A DNA stretch of 13,045 bases from JABIFK01 sp047619225 (GCA_047619225.1 JBLHJX010000147.1:1-13045); one strand, 5' to 3'; numbered from the stretch's first letter, positions 1 through 7,823 are shown. Translations and numbers: made by a program. The notes: generated by a model not told the origin, from the sequence alone.

Positions 1-518
1 GCACCTACAGCAAGAACCCATTCACCAATTTTTACTTTGTCAGATTGTCCCACTTGTGCAGGTTTTAAATCTGTTGCATCAACCTTGATAACTGCAATAT
101 CGGTGAGTTGATCAGAGCCGACGAGTTCTGCATCGAACTCACGATTGTCGCTTAACCGAACCGTAAGTTTATCTGCTTTACCTGCGACATGATGATTGGT
201 GAGAATATATCCATTGCTGGTCATGATAATGCCTGAACCTGTGCTTTCTCGTTCCGGTTCAGCTTCTTCTTCGGGTATGGGAAACCCAAAAGGACTGATG
301 CGTCTGCTACGCCGCTCATTTTCATCAACTTTTGAGATAACATTGATGGTTACGACAGAAGGTGTGACTTCACGTGCAAGGGCTTTAAATGCTGTGTTAA
401 AGGCTTTAATTTGTGTTATGGCTTGTTTTTCTTCTGCCGTTAAGGTTGCATGTGCATTGTTGAAAGATAGTAGGCACAGCAGAAGTGCCCACACCCAAAT
501 GGTTTTTTGTTTTTTCAT
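1..518 (-). CDS. HtrA/DegP-family periplasmic serine protease (N-terminal part, cut by the window edge)
   Basis: The frame starts at the ATG read from 518 and stays open for 172 codons to position 1; the C-terminal part lies outside the window. A signal peptide is visible: Lys-rich start (MKKQK), hydrophobic core WVWALLLCLLSF and a likely signal peptidase I site after AHA (residue 24). A charged linker (about 62-91) precedes the trypsin-like fold: TGSGIIM (93-99), GYILTNHHVAG (103-113) with the catalytic His at 110, LSDNREFDAELVGSD (122-136), and LTDIAVIKV (138-146) with the catalytic Asp at 140. The catalytic Ser (GNSGG motif) and PDZ domains are beyond the edge. The family degrades misfolded envelope proteins in the periplasm. 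An AAGGGGG Shine-Dalgarno lies about 7 nt before the ATG. It is the last visible gene of the minus-strand cluster, 222 bp downstream of the activator. An overlapping open frame at 406-696 is a shadow. Confidence 0.93.
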   Translation of the reverse strand, partial: MKKQKTIWVWALLLCLLSFNNAHATLTAEEKQAITQIKAFNTAFKALAREVTPSVVTINVISKVDENERRSRRISPFGFPIPEEEAEPERESTGSGIIMTSNGYILTNHHVAGKADKLTVRLSDNREFDAELVGSDQLTDIAVIKVDATDLKPAQVGQSDKVKIGEWVLAVG

Positions 519-655
519 ATGAAGCCCCCTTGTTTAAATGATGAATCTTAAGGTTTACTTTTTTGTGCGCATACCACTGTTTGCGCCAATTAGACCCACG
601 AGGCCTGTTGAAGGTTCCGAAAAAGTGACATACTTGAAAAAGCCACAAATTACAA

Positions 656-681
656 GGTCTCAGGTCACAAAACCTGAGGCC
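656..681. repeat. Inverted repeat (10-bp stem, 6-nt loop) between the activator gene and the HtrA gene
   Basis: Positions 656-665 (GGTCTCAGGT) pair with 672-681 (ACCTGAGGCC) around the loop CACAAA. Nine pairs are Watson-Crick and one is G-T. On the minus strand it lies 60-85 nt after the activator stop and about 140 nt before the HtrA start. No U-run follows directly on either strand, so it is a poor intrinsic terminator. The surrounding 50 nt repeat a short theme on the minus strand (CTTGTGGC, TTTGTGAC, TTTGTGGC), which suggests a degenerate simple repeat. It could be an mRNA processing or stabilising hairpin, or a dispersed intergenic repeat. Confidence 0.55.
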
Positions 682-740
682 ACAAGTCAAAAACAATCAT
701 GCCCTTTTAGATTTGCAACTTGGGGCTTCGTTTAATTGCC

Positions 741-2252
741 TTACAGATTGTGTTGCTGAATCTTACGATAGAGGGTGCGTTCGGCCATGCCAAGGAGTTT
801 GGCGGCTTTTTTGCGGTGGCCATCTGTGACGCGTAGTGCGTTAACAATGGCGTCGCGTTCGATGTCTTCGAGAGGGCGGATTTCATTTTCTACTGGGGGC
901 GGCACCGTTTCTATATATTCGATTTCTGTGCCTGGGTCTGAAATATCGGGCTGGTAAATGGGCAAAGATTGTAAGGGACGTTTGGGTTGGTTTTGTTGCA
1001 TGAGAAATGCTTTGAGTTCTTTGATGTCTCGTGCAACCTCAAGAATGGCCCAATAAAGCAGATCGCGATCTGATTCAGCAGGTGTGGTTCCCAAGTGAAT
1101 AGGGAGATGACGAGACGGCGAGGGCGTGGGTTGGATATTTTGAAGATGTTCTGAAAGGTCTTGAAATGAAAGATGGCGAGAGGGGGATAAGACCATTAAT
1201 CGGTTGACAAAGTTTAGAAGTTCGCGAACGTTTCCAGGCCAGGTATGTATTTTGAGTGCCGTGAGTGCATCTGCATCAAAGGTGATGGGTGGCACGTTGA
1301 GTTCGGCACTGTATTTTTGAATGGCATGTTCGATAAGGATGGGGATGTCTTCTGGGCGACTACGCAGGGGGGGGATTTCTATTTCTATGACACGAAGGCG
1401 TTGGTAGAGGTCTTGTCGGAATTTCTTCTCTGAAACCGCTTGTTGTAGATCGCGGTTGGTTGCCGCTATGACACGCACATCAATATGAATGGGTTGGGTG
1501 CTGCCCAGTCGTGTGATCTCATGGGTATCTAAGACACGTAGGAGACGCACTTGCGCAGAAAGTGTCATCTCTCCTATTTCGTCAAGAAAGATGGTACCCC
1601 CATTTGCGGCTTCAAAGATACCTTGCCGCTGTGTGCGTGCATCGGTAAAAGCGCCCCGTTCGTGACCAAAGAGTTCGCTTTCGAGCAAGGTTTCGGGAAT
1701 GGCACCACAGTTGATGGTTTGAAAGCTCTTGTCGTGTCGTGGGCTTTGTTGGTGGATGGCTTCTGCAACGAGATTTTTACCCACACCGCTTTCGCCCGTG
1801 AGGAGTATACTCACGGGTGTTGGTGCAATTTGTCGAATGGTTTGCCTGATTTGTTGGGCACTTTCCGAACGGCCCAAAATTTGGCTTTGAGAGGAAGCAT
1901 GTCCTGCTAAGACGTTGAGTGTTTCATAGAGGTCTTGAGGCCGAAAAGGTATATCTATGATCGCATCTGGCACGAGACTGCTGTTTTGCAATTGGATACC
2001 ATTTTTAGTCGCAATGAGGATAAATGCTTTGTTTTTAAATGCATCTGTCGATGTAAGGGGATTGGGTGGGTTAGACAGTAGGGCTTCATCAAGTAGAATG
2101 AGATTACTTTGTGAGAGTAATCCTTTTGCAGGACCCAGACTGTTGGTTAGGGTTGTCTGCCACCCGAGTTGTTCAAGTTCTTTGCGTAGCGTTTGACCCA
2201 ATGCTGGGTCCTGAACGACAATGAGTGCTTCTTTGGTTGGTTTGTCTGGCAT
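741..2252 (-). CDS. Sigma54-dependent NtrC-family transcriptional activator with degenerate receiver and GAFTDA loop
   Basis: 503 residues in three parts. Residues 8-117 look like a response-regulator receiver: NLILLDEALL (50-59) places a possible phospho-acceptor at Asp55, but the N-terminal acidic pair is reduced to VVQD (12-15) and the conserved Lys before PF is Ile (DIPFRP, 100-105). Residues 126-370 form the AAA+ domain: Walker A GESGVGKN (153-160), Walker B GTIFLDE (219-225), FRQDLYQRL (278-286) and the sensor-II region WPGNVREL (338-345). The sigma54-contacting loop reads GAFTDA (200-205) rather than GAFTGA. A linker (394-456) with a probable helix (LLYWAILEVARDIKELKAFL) leads to a Fis-type HTH (463-503, RKKAAKLLGMAERTLYRKI). 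Family members bind upstream enhancers and remodel sigma54 holoenzyme by ATP hydrolysis. The start is 3 nt after the crp stop with no clear Shine-Dalgarno, suggesting translational coupling. The target genes are unknown. Confidence 0.93.
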   Translation of the reverse strand: MPDKPTKEALIVVQDPALGQTLRKELEQLGWQTTLTNSLGPAKGLLSQSNLILLDEALLSNPPNPLTSTDAFKNKAFILIATKNGIQLQNSSLVPDAIIDIPFRPQDLYETLNVLAGHASSQSQILGRSESAQQIRQTIRQIAPTPVSILLTGESGVGKNLVAEAIHQQSPRHDKSFQTINCGAIPETLLESELFGHERGAFTDARTQRQGIFEAANGGTIFLDEIGEMTLSAQVRLLRVLDTHEITRLGSTQPIHIDVRVIAATNRDLQQAVSEKKFRQDLYQRLRVIEIEIPPLRSRPEDIPILIEHAIQKYSAELNVPPITFDADALTALKIHTWPGNVRELLNFVNRLMVLSPSRHLSFQDLSEHLQNIQPTPSPSRHLPIHLGTTPAESDRDLLYWAILEVARDIKELKAFLMQQNQPKRPLQSLPIYQPDISDPGTEIEYIETVPPPVENEIRPLEDIERDAIVNALRVTDGHRKKAAKLLGMAERTLYRKIQQHNL

Positions 2253-2255
2253 AGT

Positions 2256-2930
2256 CTATGAATCGGATATGGGAAGGTCTGTGCCCGTGATGAGCAGGTC
2301 TTTGCTTTTGGGAATGATATATCCTTGCGTCTCCAAGCGTTTTAAAACACGTGAGACGGTTTCGCGGGTTGTGCCAGACATATTTGCCAAGTCTTGATGG
2401 GTCGGGCGATTTTTTATGAGAATACCGTCTGCTGTTGGTGTGCCTTGTTCTTCGGCCAGTTGCAACAATGTTTGTGTGATGCGCCCTGTGACGTCAGATA
2501 ATGCCAATCCTTCAATTTTGCGGTCGGTTTTGCGTAACCTTTGGGCCAAAACGGCTAAGAGCTTGATTGCCACTTGTGGCGTCTGTTGAATGAAACGCAA
2601 AAAGTCAGCTCGGCGTACCATGAGCAATTCGGTTTCTTCCATGGTCGTCACATTGGCCGATCTTGGGTTGCCATCGAGCAATGCCATTTCACCAAAGAAA
2701 TTGCCTTGGGATAAAATTGAGAGAATCACTTCTCTTCCGTCTTCGCTGACAATGCTTACTTTTACCCTGCCGGTGTGAATGACAAAAAGGCTATCGCCTT
2801 CTTCTTCTGCCATGATGACAACGCGGTCTTTGGGAAAGACACGCAACATGGCCACTTGCGACAGTCCTTCCAGTTCTTCATGGGTGAGACCCTCAAAAAG
2901 AGGTACTTTTTTGAGAAGTTCACTATGCAT
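2256..2930 (-). CDS. CRP/FNR-family transcriptional regulator, CRP-like
   Basis: 224 residues from the ATG at 2930. The frame is open to an earlier ATG at 3017, but 2930 fits the family length and N-terminus (HSELLKKVPLFEGLT) and has a G-rich Shine-Dalgarno-like GGTGGGGGG ahead of it. The cyclic-nucleotide-binding barrel spans about 10-115. Its phosphate cassette FGEMALLDGNPRSANV (79-94) keeps Glu81, Arg90 and Ser91, equivalent to E. coli CRP Glu72, Arg82 and Ser83. In the dimer helix the cAMP-contacting Thr-Ser pair is Thr135-Asp136. The C-terminal winged HTH (150-215) has the recognition helix TTRETVSRVLKRLE, very close to CRP. There are no FNR-type cysteines, so an iron-sulfur sensor is unlikely. 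Binding of cAMP or a related nucleotide and recognition of TGTGA-like sites are inferences. It lies 92 bp after the TPR gene and 3 nt before the activator. Confidence 0.93.
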   Translation of the reverse strand: MHSELLKKVPLFEGLTHEELEGLSQVAMLRVFPKDRVVIMAEEEGDSLFVIHTGRVKVSIVSEDGREVILSILSQGNFFGEMALLDGNPRSANVTTMEETELLMVRRADFLRFIQQTPQVAIKLLAVLAQRLRKTDRKIEGLALSDVTGRITQTLLQLAEEQGTPTADGILIKNRPTHQDLANMSGTTRETVSRVLKRLETQGYIIPKSKDLLITGTDLPISDS

Positions 2931-3022
2931 GGTGTTGCCCCCCACCGTGCGGTTTATTAAGGAGAAGCAAAATACAGCAAGGTGTTGTTCTTCTTTACCC
3001 TGTGTATTGTGCCCCAACGGAT

Positions 3023-6000
3023 TTATCTGGGTAAAAAGCTGGAACCCTCACGGTTCCCGAGTTTTTGAATACGTTCATCGGCCGATTGGCCAAAGTTGCT
3101 GGTTGCACCAAATAGAATTTTGACTTGTTCAAGTGCCGCTATGGCTTGGTCAATGTCACCCTGATTGGCATAACATTCGGCAATCATGGTTTGTGCCGAA
3201 GCAATCCAGTTTGCACTGATTTTGGTATTATAACGCATAGAAAAAAATTCGCGGCGCGCATTGTCATAGTCTTGCAGGCGAAAATAATTTTCGCCAATGC
3301 TAAAGCGGATACTGGCACGTTCATCTTCTGATGTTACGAGGTTAAGCAAGGGCAAGAATTCGCGGGTAGATGCTTCATAATCCCCTTTAAATTGAAGCAT
3401 TTGGGCAATGTCAAGACGTGCGTCAACGGCCCGTTTGTGCTGTGGGAATTCTTTTACAAGTTGACGGGCATAATCAATGCCTACGTCCCAAGATTTTAGA
3501 TAGTTGAAGTTCTTGGATAGCGCATAGAGTATTTCTGGTTTTTTCGATTTTTCAACACCTTTATCTAAGGCATTGCGATAAAATGTGGCAGAACTGGCAT
3601 ATTCTTCATTAGACTCCCAGAGCTTGGCCAATTCAAGGTTGGCATCTACCCAATGCGGGCTGTCAGGGAAGTTGCGTACAAATTGCGTGATCGCTTCGTC
3701 ATAACGATCGTTTTTGCCTTCTTTGTCAGGGCCCTCGTTATAGTAGGCGCGAATAATATAATAACTGGCTTCGGCCCGTGCTTCGGTTTGAGGGGACTTT
3801 TTGATGACATCCTCAAATATTTGACGTGCTTTTTTTGGGTTTTTAATGGCAAGTTCATATTTACCCTTTTCTACTTCAAATTGTGCCAACCATTCGGTCG
3901 CTGTTTTATAAGTTTTTTTGAATTGGCCAGCAGCTTTATCTGCTTGCTTGATCCGTTTGAGTCGGTAGAGGCTTAATACCTCCCGTCCTTCAATTGTTTC
4001 ATTGCGTGATGTTTGGGGTATTTGCCCGTAGGCATTGATGGTTTCGGCATAACGTTCTGTTTGAAAAAACAAATCACCAACAGCTTGATCGGCCTGAACT
4101 TTTAGCGGGCTGCTGGTATATTTGGTTGAAAATTCTCGAAAGGCATTAATGGCTTCAGGGACGCGATTTAGGTAAGCCAATCTTTCTGCACGGGTAAATG
4201 CAATGCTGTCTGCATCAGAGGCATTGGGGAATTTGCGTAAAAATTGCGCATATGTTGCTACTGCCTTGTCGTGCTGGTTGTTATTGAAATAGGACTTTGC
4301 AAGTCGTCGCAAGAGTTCTGGTGTGATTTCTCTTCGCAACAATGTTTCGTCTATGACAATGGCTTGTTTGTAGTCTTCGAGTTGGTAATAACATTCAGCC
4401 AATAAAGAACGGCTGGCGCGTTCAAGTTTAAGCGATGAGGGCGCTGCCAATAGTTCTGAAAACTCTTCTGCGGCACTGGCATAATATTTCAGGTCGCGCA
4501 ACAAAAGCTGACCGAGTTGGAATCGTGCGTGGGGAGTCAAATCGCTTTGTGGGTATTCAAAGAGAAAATCACGTAAAATATCTTCGGCTTGAGCATGGTT
4601 GCCCAAACGTGTTTGGCAAAGTCCAATGCCGTAAGTGGCACGTTCTTTGTCGTGTTGGTTGTTGGCTTGGGTTTGAACAGCTTGATAGGTCTTATGCGCG
4701 TTGGCGATGTCATTTGAAAGTAAATATGTGTCCGCTATGCGCAATTTGGCGTCGTTGAGGCGATTGCTTGTGGGGTAGGTAGATTGAAAATTGGTGTACA
4801 ATTCCTGTTGCTGTTTGACACGCACAGAATCTGGTAAAACAGCTGTTTCGATATCAATGAGGGATAAGGCCGCATCATCAGTCCAGTTGCTTTTGGGAAA
4901 TTTTTCAACGAGTATTTTGAGATGATCCATCCCCTTTTTGTCGTGGACTTTGGCTGCTTCTAATTGCTTCTCAAGTTTCATTTTTCGGGCTAATTTGAGG
5001 TGGCTTTCACTAAGCAAATAGTGTGCTTCTGCAGCCCATTCGGGTGTTTCTTCTTTGGGTATTGTTGCTTCTAGATGTTTTGCAGCTTGATCGTAAATTT
5101 TGCGTTCATATAAAGACTTGCCCAATGCAAGTCTTGAAAGTGGGTCGGTGGTAAGAGCAGGTAAATTTGCCAGTAAGTTGATCCAGGCAACTTCTTGTAC
5201 CGTGGGTGTATAGAATTCTTCGAGAAGTTGAATATGTGCCTCAGCAATTTCAGCATGAGGACCATCTGCATAGTTTTTGAGATATGCACGGTATTCACGC
5301 AAGGCCAGTTTGGTTTGGGCCGTTTTTTCAAAGACACTGGCCAATCCAAATTGACCTTCGGCTGCATAACGATCAATGGTGCCATTGATGAGCTGACGAT
5401 AGCTATCGGTTGCCAAATCGTACCAGTTTAGATCTTCGTAGATGTGGGCGATTTGGAGACGTGCTAAGGCTTTCTCATTGGCAGACTGTATTTTGGTTTC
5501 GTACGTTTGGTAGGCCGACAATGCCTTTTGTGGGGTGCCTAATATGCGCCAAATGTTGCCAATGTCTCCATAGGCTTGAATGCTTACGTCGGTATCGGGA
5601 AAGGATTCTTGCAGACGCTTTAGCGCTTGTAATGCATCACGGTAATTTTCAAGGTCTGCAAATGCACGGCCGTGTCCTAACCTTGCATGGGCATAAAATG
5701 GGCTTTTGGGATAAGCTTTAAGAAATTCGGTATAGAGTTTAAGTGCTTCACCGCTGCGGTTGAGTTTTCGCAAGGCATTGGCAAGCCCCAAAACAGCTTG
5801 TTCTCTCCTAACATTGCGGGGTAAATTGGTGGTTGCGTGTCTATAAGTGGCTTCTGCGCCTGCCCAACCTTCATTGTTGGCATACCACCCACCCAAAACG
5901 AGATAAGCATTTTCTGCCGATGGGCTTTTGGAGAATTTTTTTCTAAGGTCGTCAAATAGGCGATTGGCTTCGGTTAAATCTTCGCGTGCGAGCGCAATTT

Positions 6001-6670
6001 TCCCCATTTCAAGAAGGGCGTCTGGTTTGCGTTCTGCTGGGCCAGAAAAGTTGATAATTGTGTTAAATTGTATGCGCGCTTCTTCGGTTCGCAAATCATC
6101 AAGCAATACACGGCCGAGGTTGTAGATGGCTTCATTAACCATTGGTGATTGGGGATATTGGCGAATAAGCAGACCAAAGGCGTGTTCAGATGATTCTAGA
6201 TTTTTGCCACGATGGAAATTTGAGCCTGCCGAGAGCAGATCTTGAATGGCATATTCGCCTTCTGGGTAAGCAGAATGTACAGCTTGGTAGGCGTCTCCAG
6301 CTTTATTATATTCCCCCAACTGCTCAAGGGCTTGCGCTTTTGATCGCATGGCACTTGCTACGGCAAAATGGCTGGGATAACGATCTATAAATTGTTGGTA
6401 GGCTTCAATGGCTTCTTTGGGTTGATTGCCCTGGGCATAGGCTTCACCCAGTTGAAGCAACGCATCGGGTAAACGCTCGCTGGTGGGGAAGTTGATGATA
6501 AATTGTTTGAATTCTTGTGCCGCATTGGCATACGCGCCGTCGCTAAACAGACTTTGGGCAATTTTAAAATTGTTGTTTTCTATTTGTGTCGCTTGTGCAT
6601 ATACTGTGGTTGAAAAACACCCCCAAATACACATGAATATCGGCACAATAACCTTTGTTGAAATATGCAT
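3023..6670 (-). CDS. Exported giant tetratricopeptide-repeat protein (1215 aa)
   Basis: The protein starts with a signal peptide (MHISTKVIVPIFMCIWGCFS, likely cut after TTVYA, about residue 25). The IWGC stretch is not a good lipobox, so a soluble periplasmic or surface-associated protein is more likely than a lipoprotein. The rest is an almost continuous array of TPR units of about 36-37 residues, often closing with YP or FP (for example AIEAYQQFIDRYP, ALKLYTEFLKAYP, AEDILRDFLFEYP). This is the TPR_6/YbgF/BamD style seen in envelope scaffolds. No catalytic domain is visible; the C-terminus is NREGSSFLPR. Such arrays bind proteins and often work in outer-membrane assembly, cell-envelope organisation or gliding and secretion machines; the partner cannot be named here. 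The Shine-Dalgarno before the ATG at 6670 is weak (GGAAAAA). It is the first gene of the minus-strand cluster. Confidence 0.85.
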   Translation of the reverse strand: MHISTKVIVPIFMCIWGCFSTTVYAQATQIENNNFKIAQSLFSDGAYANAAQEFKQFIINFPTSERLPDALLQLGEAYAQGNQPKEAIEAYQQFIDRYPSHFAVASAMRSKAQALEQLGEYNKAGDAYQAVHSAYPEGEYAIQDLLSAGSNFHRGKNLESSEHAFGLLIRQYPQSPMVNEAIYNLGRVLLDDLRTEEARIQFNTIINFSGPAERKPDALLEMGKIALAREDLTEANRLFDDLRKKFSKSPSAENAYLVLGGWYANNEGWAGAEATYRHATTNLPRNVRREQAVLGLANALRKLNRSGEALKLYTEFLKAYPKSPFYAHARLGHGRAFADLENYRDALQALKRLQESFPDTDVSIQAYGDIGNIWRILGTPQKALSAYQTYETKIQSANEKALARLQIAHIYEDLNWYDLATDSYRQLINGTIDRYAAEGQFGLASVFEKTAQTKLALREYRAYLKNYADGPHAEIAEAHIQLLEEFYTPTVQEVAWINLLANLPALTTDPLSRLALGKSLYERKIYDQAAKHLEATIPKEETPEWAAEAHYLLSESHLKLARKMKLEKQLEAAKVHDKKGMDHLKILVEKFPKSNWTDDAALSLIDIETAVLPDSVRVKQQQELYTNFQSTYPTSNRLNDAKLRIADTYLLSNDIANAHKTYQAVQTQANNQHDKERATYGIGLCQTRLGNHAQAEDILRDFLFEYPQSDLTPHARFQLGQLLLRDLKYYASAAEEFSELLAAPSSLKLERASRSLLAECYYQLEDYKQAIVIDETLLRREITPELLRRLAKSYFNNNQHDKAVATYAQFLRKFPNASDADSIAFTRAERLAYLNRVPEAINAFREFSTKYTSSPLKVQADQAVGDLFFQTERYAETINAYGQIPQTSRNETIEGREVLSLYRLKRIKQADKAAGQFKKTYKTATEWLAQFEVEKGKYELAIKNPKKARQIFEDVIKKSPQTEARAEASYYIIRAYYNEGPDKEGKNDRYDEAITQFVRNFPDSPHWVDANLELAKLWESNEEYASSATFYRNALDKGVEKSKKPEILYALSKNFNYLKSWDVGIDYARQLVKEFPQHKRAVDARLDIAQMLQFKGDYEASTREFLPLLNLVTSEDERASIRFSIGENYFRLQDYDNARREFFSMRYNTKISANWIASAQTMIAECYANQGDIDQAIAALEQVKILFGATSNFGQSADERIQKLGNREGSSFLPR

Positions 6671-6728
6671 AATTTGAATTTTTCCGAATGGTTATGTGTA
6701 CTAAATGACGAAATCGTTTCCCCAATGT

Positions 6729-6752
6729 ATTATATTTTTTTAGAGGCGTCAA
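6729..6752 (-). promoter_or_regulatory. Possible promoter for the TPR gene (perfect -10, uncertain -35)
   Basis: On the minus strand a perfect TATAAT lies at 6734-6729, about 59 nt before the TPR start codon, in an A/T-rich stretch (seven A residues directly before it). The nearest -35-like words are TTGACG at 6752-6747, only 12 nt away, and TTAACA at 6759-6754, 19 nt away. Neither has ideal spacing, so only the -10 is well supported. It sits in the divergent 195-bp region between the TPR gene and ispE; for ispE I see only a TATAAA at 6823-6828 without a clear -35. Confidence 0.35.
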
Positions 6753-6850
6753 TTGTTAAAATGGCGATGCCTAAGCGCACAAGTTGATGTCATATTACAT
6801 ACTGGGAAAATGTTTTGATCTATATAAACTGCAAGTTTGGCAGTTTGAGA

Positions 6851-6857
6851 AGGAGGT
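6851..6857 (+). promoter_or_regulatory. Strong Shine-Dalgarno that fixes the ispE start at a TTG codon
   Basis: AGGAGGT lies 8 nt before the TTG at 6866. The upstream in-frame ATG at 6815 has no comparable site and would add 17 residues (rich in Arg, Ser and Gly) that do not resemble IspE N-termini. Confidence 0.8.
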
Positions 6858-6865
6858 CTGGTCCA

Positions 6866-7723
6866 TTGATTGTCGAAAAAGCACCCGCAAAGCTCAATTT
6901 GGGACTTCAGATTTTGGGGAAGCGCTCCGATGGGTTCCACGATCTTGTGTCGATTTTTCAAACCATAGATTTATGTGACCAACTGACTTTTGATGTTGCT
7001 AAAAGGGGTCAAACTGTTTTTTCTTGCAGTGACTCTTGTTTACCCAGTGGTGCTGATAATTTGGTGTACCAGGCTGTTGAGATTTTTCGGCACACCACAG
7101 GGATCGACAAAGGCATTCAGATCCACCTCGAGAAGCATATACCCAGTGGTGCAGGGCTGGGGGGGGGCAGTTCAGATGCAGCGACTGTGTTGCTAACGTT
7201 AAATCGCATTTGGGATGCCAAACTGTCCTTGGACATATTGCGAGAATTAGGTTTGAGACTGGGTTCAGATGTGCCTTTTTTTATCCAAAAAGGTACATCC
7301 GTGGTTCAAGGCCGTGGTGAACGGCTGAGATACATCCGGTGGCACGCAAAAGTGGTATATGTATTGGTTGCTCCAACTTTTGAGGTCTCAACGGGTTGGG
7401 CGTATGCAAATTATAAAAAAGCCTTGACAGAAAAAGGGCGATATGCTACTTTCCTCAACTCTGTAAACCTCGATGAAATTTACATTTCAGAGCTTTTGCA
7501 ACATCTCGAGAATGACTTTTTGCCCCTCATTTTGCAAACGCACCCCGAAGTCGCTCAAATTCTTACAGAATTTAAAAAAACAGGAGCCATTGCAGCTTCT
7601 CTTTCTGGCAGTGGCTCAACATTGTATGGTGTATTTGAAGATATGGGAAGCGCTCATGAGGCGTTTTCGGTGTTTCAGAAAAACGGATATAAGGTTTTTG
7701 TCTGCCATCCAATGCTATCGTGA
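6866..7723 (+). CDS. ispE: 4-diphosphocytidyl-2-C-methyl-D-erythritol kinase
   Basis: IspE phosphorylates the 2-hydroxyl of CDP-methylerythritol with ATP in the cytoplasmic MEP route to isoprenoid precursors. With the TTG start the protein is 285 residues, the usual length. Signatures of the GHMP kinase family are clear: EKAPAKLNLGLQILGKRSDGFHDL (residues 4-27; only the first part is diagnostic), with Lys9 at the catalytic Lys position; the ATP loop PSGAGLGGGSSDAA (93-106); GSDVPFF (133-139) with catalytic Asp135; and the C-terminal SLSGSGSTLYGVF. The codons for the ATP loop include a run of nine G at 7159-7167, a slippage-prone tract. It is the first gene of the plus-strand cluster, which continues with rplY 100 bp downstream. 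Many bacteria have prs between these two genes; here it is absent. Confidence 0.96.
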   Translation: MIVEKAPAKLNLGLQILGKRSDGFHDLVSIFQTIDLCDQLTFDVAKRGQTVFSCSDSCLPSGADNLVYQAVEIFRHTTGIDKGIQIHLEKHIPSGAGLGGGSSDAATVLLTLNRIWDAKLSLDILRELGLRLGSDVPFFIQKGTSVVQGRGERLRYIRWHAKVVYVLVAPTFEVSTGWAYANYKKALTEKGRYATFLNSVNLDEIYISELLQHLENDFLPLILQTHPEVAQILTEFKKTGAIAASLSGSGSTLYGVFEDMGSAHEAFSVFQKNGYKVFVCHPMLS

Positions 7724-7777
7724 TGGATTTGTAAATGCTCTCAAACAATTTTTGGATAAGTCTCCCCTCGAAGGTTG

Positions 7778-7805
7778 TGGCCCATAAGGCCAAGCCCATG
7801 TGGGC
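7778..7805 (+). repeat. Two small adjacent hairpins before the rplY Shine-Dalgarno
   Basis: TGGCC (7778-7782) can pair with GGCCA (7788-7792) around CATAA, and GCCC (7794-7797) with GGGC (7802-7805) around ATGT. They end 4 nt before the GGAGG of rplY. GCCCA at 7780 and TGGGC at 7801 could pair instead, so two alternative folds exist. A role in rplY translation control is only a possibility. The rest of the 100-bp ispE-rplY gap shows no tRNA, terminator or convincing promoter. Confidence 0.3.
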
Positions 7806-7823
7806 AAATGGAGGACGGTTGTT

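Noticed and set aside
196..522. Plus-strand open frame opposite the HtrA gene
   Set aside because: It is antisense to a well-supported coding region and resembles nothing known.
406..696. Minus-strand open frame of 96 codons overlapping the HtrA start
   Set aside because: It is out of frame with the clear HtrA signal peptide and protease sequence, covers the inverted repeat, and has no family resemblance.
1551..1910. Plus-strand 119-codon open frame opposite the activator's AAA+ domain
   Set aside because: It is a shadow of the conserved GAFTDA/Walker region on the other strand; no Shine-Dalgarno or family match.
2931..3017. N-terminal extension of the CRP-like protein to the ATG at 3017
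   Set aside because: The extra 29 residues are not family-like, and the ATG at 2930 has a better ribosome site and gives the standard length.
6610..6622. Possible lipobox (IWGC) in the TPR protein signal peptide
   Set aside because: Trp at the position before Gly does not fit the lipobox, and a signal peptidase I site (VYA) follows a few residues later.
6762..6776. GG-N10-GC core resembling a sigma54 -24/-12 promoter upstream of ispE
   Set aside because: Only the GG and GC cores match; the -12 side reads AAGC rather than TTGC, and such cores occur often by chance.
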